Origin: Spinellus fusiger
Lineage: Eukaryota; Mucoromycota; Mucoromycetes; Mucorales; Phycomycetaceae
Direction: 5' to 3'
NCBI GenBank assembly: GCA_025094145.1
Contig: JALLLS010000028.1
Span: 248,001 to 312,000, forward strand
Length of the DNA stretch: 64,000 nucleotides
Positions 44,136 through 56,239 of this stretch are shown piece after piece. The notes below the pieces were generated by a model. The model was given only the letters and a program-made list of their open reading frames with translations. It was not told the DNA's origin and made no database searches. The position numbers were made by a program, and so were the translations under genes. Positions within the stretch are counted from its first letter, which is position 1. Each line of letters begins with the position of its first letter.

Positions 44136-45089
44136 ATGTCTCAGGCCTTATCAGAACGTATGGACAAATTGAACTCTCTGAAGCGTCGAAGGGTAAATAC
44201 TCAAGAAAGGGGCAGACTACTAAAGGATGACTAGGCCACAGAAGTAGAGCAGGGCAACCGTCGTGATCGCAACCTTGAGTTCCAACGCAGCAAAGAGAAT
44301 CCTCGATTGGAAGCAAGAACAGAACGAAAAAAACAAGAGTCCATGAAACTCAAAGAGAAACAAGCAAGTCTTTTCTTTCTTTCTCTTTCTTCTTTTCTAT
44401 TAAGAACAGCTCAACTCATCTGTCACCATAGGAAGCCAAAAGCACGGGAGTTGACTATGAACGAAAGCAGTTTTGGAAATACTCTGCAGAATCAGTGAAT
44501 GCATGGGAAAAGAAGATGGCAAAGAAAGCAAAAATGGCCAACACTGGATTTGCTGGTAAATAAAAAGAGACGAGTGTCATGAGGACTTGTAAGCACTCAC
44601 TTTTATCCTTTTATTACTGTTATTGTTACAACTGTATTAGACCATACACAAGCTGCTAATAAGAAATACGTCAAACTCATGTCTGATTTCAAGCCTGATA
44701 TGAATGCCTATGCAGAAAAGAAGCTCCTATCCATTGAACAGGCCATTCGGAATGGAGAAGATCCTTCTGATTTTAGTTCTGCTGCTAATAACCTTGAATA
44801 TGCCTCGTTGAATGATAAGCCCTCGAAAGAGGCACTGGAGCGTCTATCACTGGAGATTAAACGACAGTAAGTAGAGGACGCCTCTTTTTTATTTTTTTAT
44901 TAATGCAATGGGTGGTATGTGTTTAGGATCATACAGCGCGAGACTCGTTCGCGTGATAGAAAAGAAACATCAGATGATATTTCATGGATCAACGAGAAGA
45001 ACAGAGTGTTCAACCAGAAGATTGCTCGATTTTACGATAAATACACTAAAGAAATTCGCGAGAATCTTGAGAGAGGAACCGCTTTGTAG
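44136..45089 (+). CDS. SYF2: SYF2, pre-mRNA splicing factor
   Basis: Five exons (44136-44192, 44235-44363, 44432-44555, 44641-44866, 44927-45089) give 232 residues, within the normal size. SYF2 is an NTC/Prp19-associated spliceosome component. Matches are ERMDKLNSLKRRR, the basic coiled coil, TGVDYERKQFWKYSAESVNA, WEKKMAKKAKMANTGFADH, KPDMNAYAEKK, then ISWINEKNRVFNQKIARFYD and the terminal KEIRENLERGTAL. Intron 1 is 42 nt with a TACTAA-like branch site. Intron 2 appears to be a GC-AG intron (donor CAA|GCAAGT at 44364): the phase fits exactly and no GT donor nearby does. Confidence 0.92.
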
Positions 45090-45129
45090 ATAGATAGCTA
45101 TGAACTAAAGAGAATAGTAACACTAAATA

Positions 45130-45222
45130 AATCATGAGAAATGAGAGAGGAAATGAGAGAGGAAATGAGAAAGGAAATGAGAGAGGAAATGAGAGAGGAA
45201 ATGAGAGAGGAAATGAATGAGA
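45130..45222. repeat. 10-bp tandem repeat
   Basis: About nine units of GAGAGGAAAT with small variations, in the 3' flank of SYF2. Non-coding; the minus-strand frame reading through it (repeated SFPLSF) is an artefact. Confidence 0.9.
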
Positions 45223-48200
45223 AATCCTTCTGTCTCTGCAGCTTTCCATGATGCATTGGGTTCTTGGTGAGCTATCCATAGGTATATATATAAAAAGTCA
45301 TCCTGTGGGGAAATTTAATTTATTTATTATTCTGTAAAGTCTATCAATACTCATTGTTCCATCTATGCACTGTACCGTCAGTAGTAAACAATCTCCTGAA
45401 ATCAGTCTTACAATCCATGCTACAGACAGCAATCATTGTCAGAGGAAATACCAAGCCAATCTCACTAAACTCAAGGGTTGAACTGCTATTTGTCTATTTC
45501 TACTGTAAATACAAGTCAACAAACAATAGAAATAGCAAGAGATGGTACACTCCAAAGTGATAAAATGCATACCATAGACTAAGTGCATAATTTGTATTCA
45601 GTAGAGTTTCTAAACATGGGAATGTTTGAAAGCAAACTTCAAAGTCCACTTATGCCAACAAGTCATGGCGTAAAGAACACTGCCTTCTCTAGCCCTTTAT
45701 TTCCAAAGGGACGAATAGAAATTCACAATCACAAGAAATAAATCCTATAATAATTCATTATCACTTATTAGGAACATGGACTCAATAGAAATACCGAGCA
45801 AGATGAAGGTGCAATCACTCCAAAATTAACATTAGACTAGACTAAAGAAAATAGAGTCCAATCTATGCAGTGATGAACTTATGGACTCGTCATGAACACT
45901 CTCCATACAATAAACAGGTTTCTAATGTGCTGCCTACCTCAGCATCTTGGAGATGGTACAGAAGTCTATGAGAATATCTACCCCTAAGAATTATGCTTTA
46001 TTCTTCAGTATTCTACCAGAAACTTTAATTGTGTCAGACATTGCTAACAAACTATAACAGAGAGCTCCCTTCTATTCTGTCTATCCTAATGAGGCAAACA
46101 AGACAAAAAAAAGAAAGCTGATATGAGAGAGAATAGAGTTGCTGTATAATAATAGAGACAGACCACTAGCCATAGAGAAAGGAAATACCTACCTACCTAC
46201 CACCACCACCACCACTATCCTTATTTTATTTTTAGAATACACTGGATTCTAGAATGAATATGTATACTTTGCTGATGTTTTTCATGGATTCAAGCCATCT
46301 AGAATGCATTCTTATTGAGGAAAAGGAAATAGGATCATCCTCTACTATAATTCGTCCTACCTATTCAACAGGTACACAGACATCTACTACACATCCATTC
46401 ATTCTCAGTAAATAAACTACATGTCAAGAAAAACCAATCTACACGACTCTACTGTCATTGGAATTCTTTCTTTTCTAATTCCATACTAAAGACAAAGATT
46501 ACTTTATAAATATAAAGTAGTTCTTGTTATCCCACCAAGATACCAAGTGAGGTACTGTGTTTATAAGAAAGACAATTGACTGTGTGTGTGTGTTTTTTTT
46601 TTAAATTTTAAATTTTAAATTTCAAATTTTTTTTAAAAAAAAAACTATTTTTTAACTTAAAAATAAAATAGAAACAGTAAGAACAATGTCAAACTTATAG
46701 GCGTCTATAGATCCAAAGTAGATTGAGATTTACTTGTACTCAGCTCTTCTATCATTAGGCGCTTCTTATTGTAACATTAGATAAACCATGATTATGTTTG
46801 TATTTTAGCATTAGATCAAACTTTATTCTGTTTAGAGTGTATTATAATAATGTTAAAAAAAAGGAGACATATTGACTTGTCATTCTAATAATATTAGGGT
46901 TATTGTCTGCCGGAGAAAAGAAGAAAAAAAACTCAATGCATCCCACAGACACAGAAAAGAAGGGGCGAAAGGGGGAGAGTGGAAGAAAAAGAAAAGAAAA
47001 GCCTAATAACAATAATAAAGTCTAATGAAGAAAGGGGAACTTGCCTTGAAGATATGGGTTGCACTACTCTTATAAAAATAAAATGTTTCTATTGATTGTC
47101 CAATGAACATGTCTCATTTAAGACTTTTTCTTTTTCTTTTTTCTTTTTAATCATCTCCCTTTAGAGAATTCTTGTAAGAAAGATTCTGCAGTAGACCTAT
47201 TTAAAGAAGAAATGATAAGAAACAATGTAAGGCTTTTAGGGAATATAGATGCTGTTAGACTCAAGACAATTATAGAAGAATGACACCCTAAGCCTAAAGT
47301 CTAAAAAAATGAATATCGTCATTGGGCGCTTAGAACAAACATCTTATTTCTTAAAGGTTCCATGGTATGAATACGAATGAGTCTCTTTACATGTGTGCCT
47401 TTGGGGAAATTTGTTCAAGACACACAAACAGGTCACACATGAGAAAGATGAATGGGGGATATTCTTGATAAAATGAATTTGCTGATTCGATAAGATGGTG
47501 AATCTACACAAAGATTTCTTGAATATAGAAATCACAAACTAAACTTCTAATAAAGACCTTGATTGTTTTAAATGTCTTTTTCAAGCTCAGATGAGCATGT
47601 TAAAAGTCAATAGGGCCTAATCAAACCGAAATGAAGTGTGCATTTTTTATTCTTTCCAACTTTTGACACGGAAATAGTTCAAAATAGAATATAAAAAGCA
47701 ATAATGTAACCATCACCATTGTTCGCCATTGTAAATAAAATACTAATTTTATTTCATCCTTAATACTACTTACCATACATGTGTTTCCTTCTCAACCTCC
47801 TCTCTTTTGATAGGCTATTTAATTAGATATTTATACTATCCCTTCTTGCCAACAAAAACCTCATCAGATATTTTGTCTAAGAAAAGAAAAGTAGAGTAAT
47901 CTCATGCCAACACATCCAAAGTCATTGAACTATACAAAAAGAGACTATACAATTTCATCCATCAGAAATACACTCTATTTGACATGACTTTGATAATAAT
48001 AAAAATATCAAGTCGAATTTATAGCTAAAACTGAGGTCACACACGCTATCATTGCAACCCATTTTAAATTTACTTTTCCTCTACTATTTATTTATCTCTG
48101 CCTCATACACTCAAGAACAATGCTTGAGATGAAGTCATTAAGAAATATTTTAAATAATATGATTTCAGGAGTTATTAAAAAGACTGATCTGATCCTACAT

Positions 48201-48267
48201 ACACGTTATTTTTAAATAATTAACTTTTCAATATTAATACTTTCTGTTCTAAAACATGACTACAATC
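45223..48267. other. 3-kb stretch without recognisable gene
   Basis: Only short frames without known motifs (45354-45560, 47344-47535). It has simple repeats: CTACC/CCA (46190-46215) and T/A homopolymer with a TTTAAATTT palindromic run (46595-46670). No transposon ends were identified. It may be old, unrecognisable repeat or lineage-specific non-coding DNA. Confidence 0.5.
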
Positions 48268-48511
48268 TACACACCAGGATATTTTTCTGGCTTTTAGGCG
48301 GTGATATCTCCTTCCTTTTACGTCTAAAAAACTATTGCCTTTTATAGAACTGTGTTTAAAATCAAAAGGTTTGCAAGTATCTAAATAATTGTTTCCTTTT
48401 ATGGATACCTCAATATCAAATTGTATTATCAGTAGAATATATTGTTTATGAATAAAATTATTGATGGATAAAATTGTTTATTGTAATAATATAGCTAATA
48501 ATACTGTAGCT

Positions 48512-48767
48512 TGTCGTCAATGGCTTGTTAGTCCAAAGGAAATCCGGTCAGTTAACAGGTAGTTAAACTCTGGTGTTTATTATTTCATAACATTGTGTCT
48601 TTTATACTTTTCTACTACTAGTATTTAGCTTCAGGGGTATGTTATTGAATACTACAAACTATCATCATCCCTTAGTATTCAATGGCATCCCCTTCTCAGT
48701 TTAGTAGTAGGAGTTGGTATTTCCAAAAAGGGCTGTGATTCTAATTATAGAAAATGTCTTTACGACA
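48512..48767. mobile_element. Solo LTR, copy 2
   Basis: A 256-bp sequence beginning TGTCGTC and ending TTACGACA, flanked by the 4-bp duplication AGCT (48508-48511, 48768-48771). It is similar throughout to the LTR at 7097-7351 (GGTAGTTAAACTCTGGTG, TTTTATACTTTTCT). It too is inserted in a member of the Plavaka-like terminal-repeat family. Confidence 0.82.
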
Positions 48768-50774
48768 AGCTAATAATAATATAGCTAATAATACTGTAGC
48801 TAATAATATACTATTACTATAGCTACTGCTGTTCTAGGCGTATTCCTTCATAGCAACATAATTTAAACCCTAAAATCCTTGTGTTTTATCCTTGGAAGAT
48901 AGATAACTATACTTAGGAGTATACCCTAGACACTCTAGACAGTATAGAAGGAAGAAAAGACCACCTGGGACTGACTTGAGGAAGAGTATTAAATTAATAA
49001 CAGGAGAGTGTATTATTAATAACTTAATCAAGAGAAATAGTATGCCTACCTTGTACTTAATACTTGTCTTGAAGATAATAAGCCATATATTGTCTATTAA
49101 AAGAAGAGTTAGTACTATGTCTTGTGGATTACAATGATCTCAAGCCCAGAGGAAGATATTGTTTACCTTTTTATCTCTAGAATAGTCCTTGTTGGTGTCT
49201 ATCACTTCCTTCTATTGTTTCTCTTTGTCAATAATAACACATTACCTTGCTTAGTTATGCTCATCTCAATGAGTGCTTGAGTGTTAAGTTGTATGTGCAG
49301 TGTGGGAAATAACAAGAGGATGGGATTATCAAAACAAACAACTTTTCTTTCTCTATTTTAGTGACATATACACTAGCCTCCATTCATAAAACTCACAAGT
49401 CAAAATTCACAAGTCAAACAATTCACACTCTATTTTCCTTGAGCCTAAGAGACAGTATTAGAAATAATACTTAGTAATCATTAAGCACCACCGTTAATAC
49501 CAGTTACAATAATATAGTTACTGAAGTGATTATGGATATAGATTCAGTAAATGGCTATACATTTGTTAATATAAGTGAGTTTGGTTCTATTTTATGAACA
49601 AAGATTACTAGAGTTAACTCTATAAGTTCTGTAATAAATCTTTCTTAAGCAGTGTCATACTGCAAATACTATGGGCTTAAGGATAGCACATGTTAAACAT
49701 TAAATACAGTGATTGAGTTGCAATGTCAGGTTTACTTCTTCCACTTATCCAACTTTATAGTGTTTAATTACACAGTCCATAGTCAATGCCAAGACAGATA
49801 GACAGTGAAAAGGCTCTTCTCAAACACATTAGCCAACCAAAGAAATAACATAATTTCATTGTTCATGTATTTCCTTTTATATCCCAAAAATATTCTGTTG
49901 CTATGAGACAAGAGACACACAGGACCTCTTAAGGCTGGTTACTCATACGGAGATTGATAGAAAAGAGAAGGGTATGGGCTGACAGAAGGCAAACTAATAG
50001 TTGTAATAATAATAGTACCCTATGGGAATACAGAAAGAAAACAAGTCGAGAACAAGAAACAGTCAGTTGCTCAAGTCCTTAAAGCTTATCTTGTTTATAC
50101 TCTAGGAAGCTGTTTGGATTAAAGTCTATTTTATTAAAGATGTAGACAATTACACTTTTTATATTAGTTTGGGATTTCTTCTTTGACTATGAATTTGAAT
50201 ATTTTGCTATTCTCAATTAATAGCTATGGTCTTCATAGAACATTCAAGCAGACTGGGAAGGGTAACTGTCCTATCCTACAGTGTGTATAATCTTGGTCCT
50301 GTATTTCAAGTCCATAGAATTCAATAAAGTGATTTTATTGTAAATAAGGTTTATCTCTTCCCTTGAAACATACATAGGACAAGAGAATGAGATCCATCTC
50401 TGAATTTACAGAGATGTTATTATCGTATAGCTTTGATCCTTATAGCTTAAAAAGATATAAAATTAGCCTCAAGATCTATACTATATAACTTTGTAAAATA
50501 TATCCTTTATTCTGTAATAAAGGGCACTGTGGTTATCAATAGGACCACTAGAGAGATAAATGTATAGATATTGGGTCTCTAGCAGGGACGACAAAATAGA
50601 ATTTGGATACAAAGGCTAGTCTAGGGAAATCAAAGAAGGTACATGAACAGGAACACAACACACGATTTGATCACAACGGGTAACTAGGCAACTGTTCTTT
50701 AAGCAATTCTTTTTCTTTCTAGAATGTTGTTGTAGTCTGCATTACTTTGGTAGTTCTGATTAAGCAAATGAATT

Positions 50775-50995
50775 GTGAAATTTCGTTTTGTTCTCAAGAT
50801 CTGCCACACTTATAAAACAAATAACCTCACCAAGGTATTAGTAAATTTCAACAGTATCCACGCTTACCAAAGTTGTGGAGTTGTTTGGAACAGAGATGTG
50901 AATGCATCAAAGAATATCTATACGATTGCAGAAGAGGCTTTGAATGGTCGCCACTGACCAGTTTCTTTCTGTCGAGAAGCATAGATACTCTTTGA
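50775..50995 (+). pseudogene. Fanzor/TnpB-like C-terminal fragment, second lineage
   Basis: Reads KICHTYKTNNLTK, then NSIHAYQSCGVVWNRDVNAS, KNIYTIAEEALNGRH, a stop and PVSFCRE. This is the zinc finger (second Cys of the first pair changed to Tyr) and RuvC-III motif (WNRDVNASKNI) of a TnpB/Fanzor protein. It differs from the 15.4 and 38.7 kb fragments (WNRDMAATLNF type), so a second lineage is present. It lies 200 bp before the right terminal repeat of the element ending at 51194. Nothing upstream of the finger could be read with confidence. Confidence 0.65.
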
Positions 50996-51334
50996 TGCAT
51001 TCATATCATATATCGCCACATCGAAAGTGGTTTCCTTCGGGATTCAGATATCTACAGGTAAATTTACATAATCTTTATTTAAGAACTAACATAAATATAT
51101 TTCACATTTTTTGCTCCTTTTCAAATCGATGTCATTTTTAAACAATTGTATTTCGACTATTTCCTTTTATATCCTAAAGACCTCCTGGTGTGTAGAACTG
51201 TGTCTTATCTTAAAGCTCTTTCGTGCAATCAATAATACCTCAAAAGAATAAAAATACAAATCGCAAAACTCAACATAAGCAACATTTATCCATCAGTAAC
51301 AATCCCCATCCACTCATATAGTACACAGTACACA

Positions 51335-52421
51335 TTGGATACACCAACTACGGATCTTGTCCAACCACCAACTATCAAACAACCTCCTGTACCAGCACCT
51401 GTCAGACCCTTTGTGTCTGAGGCCACCACTGCCACCACCATTCTTAACTCAGACAGTAGAAAACCCAGACTACTTACCAAACGCACTCGTGCAAAAACCT
51501 ACGAGTATCAAATGACTGAGGTAGAAAAGCCTGATACCTTCACCCAGCAGATGTTGGGTATTTCTGTCAGATATTCAGAGACAAATAGCAACAATCAGAC
51601 TCCGCATGCAGGGATTGGAAGTAAGTCAAGGTCAAAGATTACCTTATTACATCTCTCCAGGCTCAGATCAATGCCAAGAGTGTAGATAATGCACCCAAAT
51701 CACCTCCATCCCCATAGTGAAACCCACAGCTGCCATAGAAAAGGCTACTACCACTTATGCCAACATGGCTAAAAAGAACGTCTCCTCACCAAAAAAGACA
51801 GCAAAGGCCAGAGCAGTGCTTAGAGCACAAACAGTTCGGGCCTTACAAGAGCCTACTGGACCCTCAGTATACAACTTTGTATACTTGCCCTGTCGCCGCT
51901 ACCTCAAGTACGGCTAGATCCGCAAGATGTTGGGATCACTGAAGATCCAACAGTCACGGATCATAGATATCCACTTCCCTGCAAGGGGCACAATTGCACT
52001 GCTTGTACACGGTAGCTTCAAGCAAGAACTCGAGGAGAAACTCGAGAAATCAAAGATCAAGCCACAGGTAAGCTTTGATCCAGTAGCTGCAACGGTGATT
52101 GCAGACCCTAAGCTCGAGCAGGAGTCAGATAGCACCAAGGCTGTAATGGCCCAAAAACTCTTTGAGCAACGAGTGTCCAACACCTGTCTTCGTGCCTCCA
52201 TTCATTTAGGGTACAGCATTGCTCGCCACTTTGGCTCAAGCATTACTACACCCCGTCTATCCACCATTGCCTTTGAGAAGCTCCTGGCAGACCTCGAGGC
52301 CAAGGCCACAGTCAATAGCCCTTCTGCTACCCTTGAAAAAGAAGCCCTCCAGGCATTTGGGTCTGACTCAGCCATGGAAGGAGTCGAGGAAGACAATCAA
52401 CACACTCAACAAGACTTGTAA
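51335..52421 (+). pseudogene. LINE ORF1-like protein, broken
   Basis: Several frames form one degraded protein resembling ORF1 of zygomycete LINE (non-LTR) retrotransposons. A Pro-rich N-terminal part (51335-51685) is followed by frame changes near 51690-51716, then ATTTYANMAKKNVSSPKKTA and YLPCRRYLKYG, a TAG stop at about 51914, and IRKMLGSLKIQQSRIIDIHF with an open frame to 52421. The C-terminal half is well preserved. ORF1 proteins bind LINE RNA. No reverse transcriptase follows; the next LINE sequence (53591) is a separate insertion. The family match is from memory of similar zygomycete proteins. Confidence 0.6.
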
Positions 52422-52443
52422 ATAGACCAAAGATTGGTCTATT
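52421..52443. other. Perfect 8-bp hairpin after LINE ORF1
   Basis: AATAGACC-AAAGATT-GGTCTATT forms an 8-bp stem and 7-base loop. It begins at the last base of the ORF1 stop codon. In the element RNA it could separate ORF1 from downstream sequence. Confidence 0.6.
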
Positions 52444-53576
52444 GAGAAGCTTGTGGGATTAGGCCCAAACTAATGTCTATGTCTGCATTGTCATTTTCTC
52501 TCATCTCTCATATTTCTCTTCATTTTTTCCCTCATTTCGAGGTTTTATATACTCATATCTTCTGTTTCTTTTTTCCTTGCATTTATTTTTTCCACTTTTG
52601 TATTTGAAGTGTTTATATGTATATCTTAATTGTTCAAAAGTTCTCATAGGGTGGCTACCATGCCCAGTGCGCGAATAGCACCTCACACATAAAAATAAAA
52701 TAATACTTTGAACTGTAGAGTGACTAGAAAGATTATGGTACCAATAGTTTGACTTTTTTTTTTACTTCATCACTTCCTTGCACCTGTAGCTACTATTAAC
52801 ATCCTCTTGAAGAAGATATGTTTCTTCTAGAGCCCCTCTTTTATTTATTTACTGGTATTCGTTTGAGTCCATAAAGGTATTCTTCTTCCAAGATTTAGAC
52901 ACATCTACTAATATCCACACGGACACACATGGTATGTTGGAGGGGGAAAAGATAGGCAGTACTATTTTTCCTACTCACTGTGATATTACCATTGATACCA
53001 TGTAGTCCCACTCTGATTTTTTTAGACAAGACAATTGATCTTCACTGTTTATTTTTCTAGCGCAGATGGTCCTGGATCTACTGTAGCCTCTTTATCCGTG
53101 TCTGCTTTATGAGAATACGATCATGGTGCCCCCTTCTTTTTGTGATCTCCCTCATTGTAATGGGCGAGACTCTGTTGAGTGTAACATCATATAATCCATC
53201 CTAGGTTTGAAAAGGTGTTTCTTTTGATATTCTTCTTTTTTCAATAGATCAACTGTCTCTCTTAGTTATAGAAGGACATCTACCCTTTCTTGGAAGGGGA
53301 GGGGGAGAAGGAGATTTCAATGAATCCAGTCTCTTTGTAGTACTTTACTTTTCCGAGCACAGTCTGAGATACCCTATTGATCTGGCATTGCTTGCCAGAG
53401 ACTGACTTGTTGTTAGTAGTGTACTAGTAAATGATGGCTATAAACATCTCAATGATAGTTTCCTTTCTCTTATTAGAAGGGCCTTATGAATTCACAGGTA
53501 GTATGGGTGGAGAAAAGCATAAAATAAACTATTAATTATAATCAGTCACAATGATATATGCATATTTATTAAACAA
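52444..53576. other. No gene seen
   Basis: Pyrimidine-rich sequence follows the hairpin to about 52690, perhaps the 3' part of the ORF1-bearing element, and then AT-rich spacer. No coding motif was recognised. Confidence 0.45.
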
Positions 53577-54799
53577 GGATTAGAATTTGACCCATCTCGT
53601 TCCTTGCTCAAGAGATTCTTGCTGCCTGTACTGGCATACAAGATCATCGCCTTCCTTTTTTCTTTCCTCTGCTGAGAACATACTCTATCAAAGAGCCTTT
53701 CTCTATTTTTACACTTCTGTTTCGTGCTTTCTCCCATCTTCCATCTATCACAGATGATGTTTTTCTCTCTCCTGCTACTCTCCTTACGCTTCCCCTGCTA
53801 TCGGTCTCCTTTCCTTCTCCTCTTGATCCGCCAGTATACCGCCCAGGCCACACCAAACTACTAGTACGAGATGCCTATGAATTTAATCCCCTGGTGGGCC
53901 ATCTATGTCAACGCAGCCTTCCTGCTAGATCTGTGGGCATTCGTCTCATCTCTTCCTATTTCCGTTCCGTTATATCCTTTCAGACAATATCTCGGCATTC
54001 TTTTGCCAGAGTATGTCTTCCACCTTCTCATCCCTATGGAAATCATGATGGTATTCTTGGAGTAGTGGATGCAACTCCCCTTGTTACGGCTCTTTTTGCC
54101 TCACCAAAGCTTACTGGAATGACCAGAAGTACTTATCGCTTTCTTTCTGCAAGTATTGCACTCACACCTACTGTCCCTCGTATCTCTTCTGCTCTTTGGC
54201 TTGACTTTTGGAAATTTCCAATTAGTCATGTCGGCCGCAACATTTGGTATCGAGCACTACAATTTAAGCTTCCCCATGCATCCTTCACCATATTTCACCA
54301 ACATTTCTCCCGTCACCACAGTGTCAAGTCTGCTCTCAATTTACTGACACTATTGAGCACTTTCTAGTAGAGTGTCCAGCCAAGTGGCCTGTGTGGTGTG
54401 CTCTCTATAATCATTTTTTCTCTTCCTGTCCGCCCAAGCAATCCGATGTTCTATCTCACATTTTCTCTCTTAAGCTCCCTCCCGACCCATTAGATATTAG
54501 AAGCTCTCAGATCATTGGCAGTGTGCTTGGTGAACTGTGGCGTGCCCATTGGCGATTGATTTTCGATGACATTCCTTTCTCTTCTTCTATGATCATCTCT
54601 TCTTCTTTTACGGCTGTTTCTCTCTTCCTCAGAGAAAGAGACGCTGTTGACTAAGTGTATATATTTAATTCCTGGTTCTACATAGTTATTCTCCTTCTAC
54701 CAGTTCCCTCACGGCATCACCGCTCAGTGTGACGTGTGTCCGTTGCTAAAAGATTTAAATAAAACTAAATCCTTACAAAAAAAAAGGATTAGAATTTGA
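53577..54799 (+). mobile_element. 5'-truncated LINE insertion with 14-bp target duplication
   Basis: The 14-bp sequence GGATTAGAATTTGA occurs at 53577-53590 and again at 54786-54799, directly after an A-run (54777-54785). The 1195 bp between them ends with the poly-A and contains the C-terminal part of a LINE ORF2. This is the classic product of target-primed reverse transcription with 5' truncation. Confidence 0.9.
53591..54654 (+). pseudogene. LINE ORF2 C-terminal part (after the reverse transcriptase)
   Basis: Plus-strand frames give DAYEFNPLVGHLCQRSLPAR, FWKFPISHVGRNIWYRALQF, then a frame change and (54365-54420) VECPAKWPVWCALYNHF, followed by LGELWRAHWRLIFDDIPFSS and a stop at 54654. 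The motif series FWK...WYRAL...FLVECPAKWPVW is typical of the region at the end of LINE ORF2, where a zinc-knuckle-like C-x-C...H...C lies. The reverse transcriptase itself is absent through 5' truncation. Minus-strand frames at 53546-53856 are shadows. Confidence 0.7.
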
Positions 54800-54889
54800 A
54801 ATATAACATCATTTGTTGTCAGTGTGTTTTTGTTCAAGAAAAATCATATTGTTTATTAAATCATACTTTGATGAATACCATCAGTGATC

Positions 54890-54920
<31 letters not shown>

Positions 54921-56239
54921 CCTTTTACTTTTCAAATAGCTTAATTCTTATTAGAAAAGTGAACCATAAATAAGTGAAAATAATAGATATTTGTACACCC
55001 AATTTTTCAGAAAACAACCTGGATACTAATACAGATCTTTTGTTTATTTGTTTATTGAATGCATACATGCCTAGATATTCTTCAACCTTTTCAGCACGAT
55101 TATTTCTTCTGTGGAGGTGTTTATGGAAACACTTTTAATGAAGTAGATCATACCAAATATTTCTATTAAGAACAAGAAAGATTGCTTATAATTATATAGC
55201 TAACTCTACATATTACTGTAGCTACTTTTATTCTAGGCTGTCATAAACTCACCTACCACAACTAGAAATATTAGTAGTCCATACTTATGAGAAACATAAA
55301 TTACACAAAAGGGATCGCACTATAGAAGAAATTGACGCATGGTGTACTCATAGAGATGATACTTTGTTAATGAAAATATCTCCATGAATATAATAGTATA
55401 GATGAACAATGATAAAATTATAATAGAAGCGGAAAAGCTCATTAATAAATATCAGATTTTATGTACCCTTTTAAATTGTCTGGATTCCTTCTGGATCGAT
55501 ATGAAAATGGCTAAAGGAATCATAGACAAAAGGCTCTATTAAGATATAGTACTTTCAGGCACTCTATATCAAGAATTATTGACTATATAAAGTATGAAGA
55601 TATTTAGTATAGGTTCATTTCTTATTATTCATTTAGCCATTCTCGTTTTGATCTACTACTACGGAAAATAGTTTATATTTACATTTTTGTATTTTTGTAT
55701 TCTTCTACTTTTGTACTTGTCTGTTTATCTTATCTTCCTATAAGCCTATCTAATAACATGGCAAATACATTAAGAGGATATTGAATGATAAAGATAGACA
55801 TTTATTCTATTATGATAGAGCAACTCCATGACATTATGTTTACTATGATTTTATTACCTCTGCATAAACAGTTGTTTATCTCGTTAGATCTGTTCTTTAT
55901 ACAGTCTTCTGATTGGCCAGAGATGCCTGCCATAGCAAGGGACATCTGTCCCGTTGCTGTTTCTGAATTGTCATTGGAAGAACGACACCGCAGCGAATAG
56001 AATAATATTTTACCCTTGGCCTGTTCACTGAATGGCTTTTGGCGTAACCATGACAATGCATAGGACCAGGATCTACCATTTACAGACTTCGATCTAGTCA
56101 AAAAGAAAAAGAAAAAGAAAATGAAGGCTCAGCAGATTCTCATTAGTAATAAAACAACAGGTAAGATGAAATAAAAGTCCGCCCCACCATCTCTCTACTA
56201 CTACTATTTTATTTTTGTTAAAGAACACAACACGCATTC
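54800..56239. other. Repeat-bearing spacer and PL14 upstream region
   Basis: Contains an AAT run (54896-54920), dispersed repeat X (55287-55660) and, after about 55780, the upstream region of the next gene. Short frames at 55785-56000 (plus) and 55802-56101 (minus) have no recognised motif. A possible untranslated 5' exon with a GTAAGA donor lies at 56121-56160. Confidence 0.45.
55287..55660 (+). repeat. Dispersed repeat X, copy 2
   Basis: Matches the reverse complement of 10715-11085 almost throughout. Both contain a coding-like start (here EEIDAWCTHRDDTLLMKISP), then stops. The boundaries are soft; no terminal repeats were found. Confidence 0.7.

Larger units (their letters stand above)
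48268..51194 (+). mobile_element. Terminal-repeat element, type I ends, with solo LTR and Fanzor fragment
   Basis: Left end TACACACCAGGATATTTTTC (48268) and inverted right end GACCTCCTGGTGTGTA (51194), 2.9 kb. The left 1.1 kb, less the LTR inserted at 48512, follows the element at 3254 closely. An inner right-end region reaches about 49893 (TTTCCTTTTATATCCCAAAA), where it breaks off before the terminal motif. A further 1.3 kb, with a Fanzor fragment, then leads to a second right end. It may therefore be a composite of two family members. Confidence 0.65.

Noticed and set aside
53546..53856. Minus-strand open frames opposite the LINE
   Set aside because: The plus strand carries LINE ORF2 motifs and the poly-A tail. 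The minus frames have no recognisable content.
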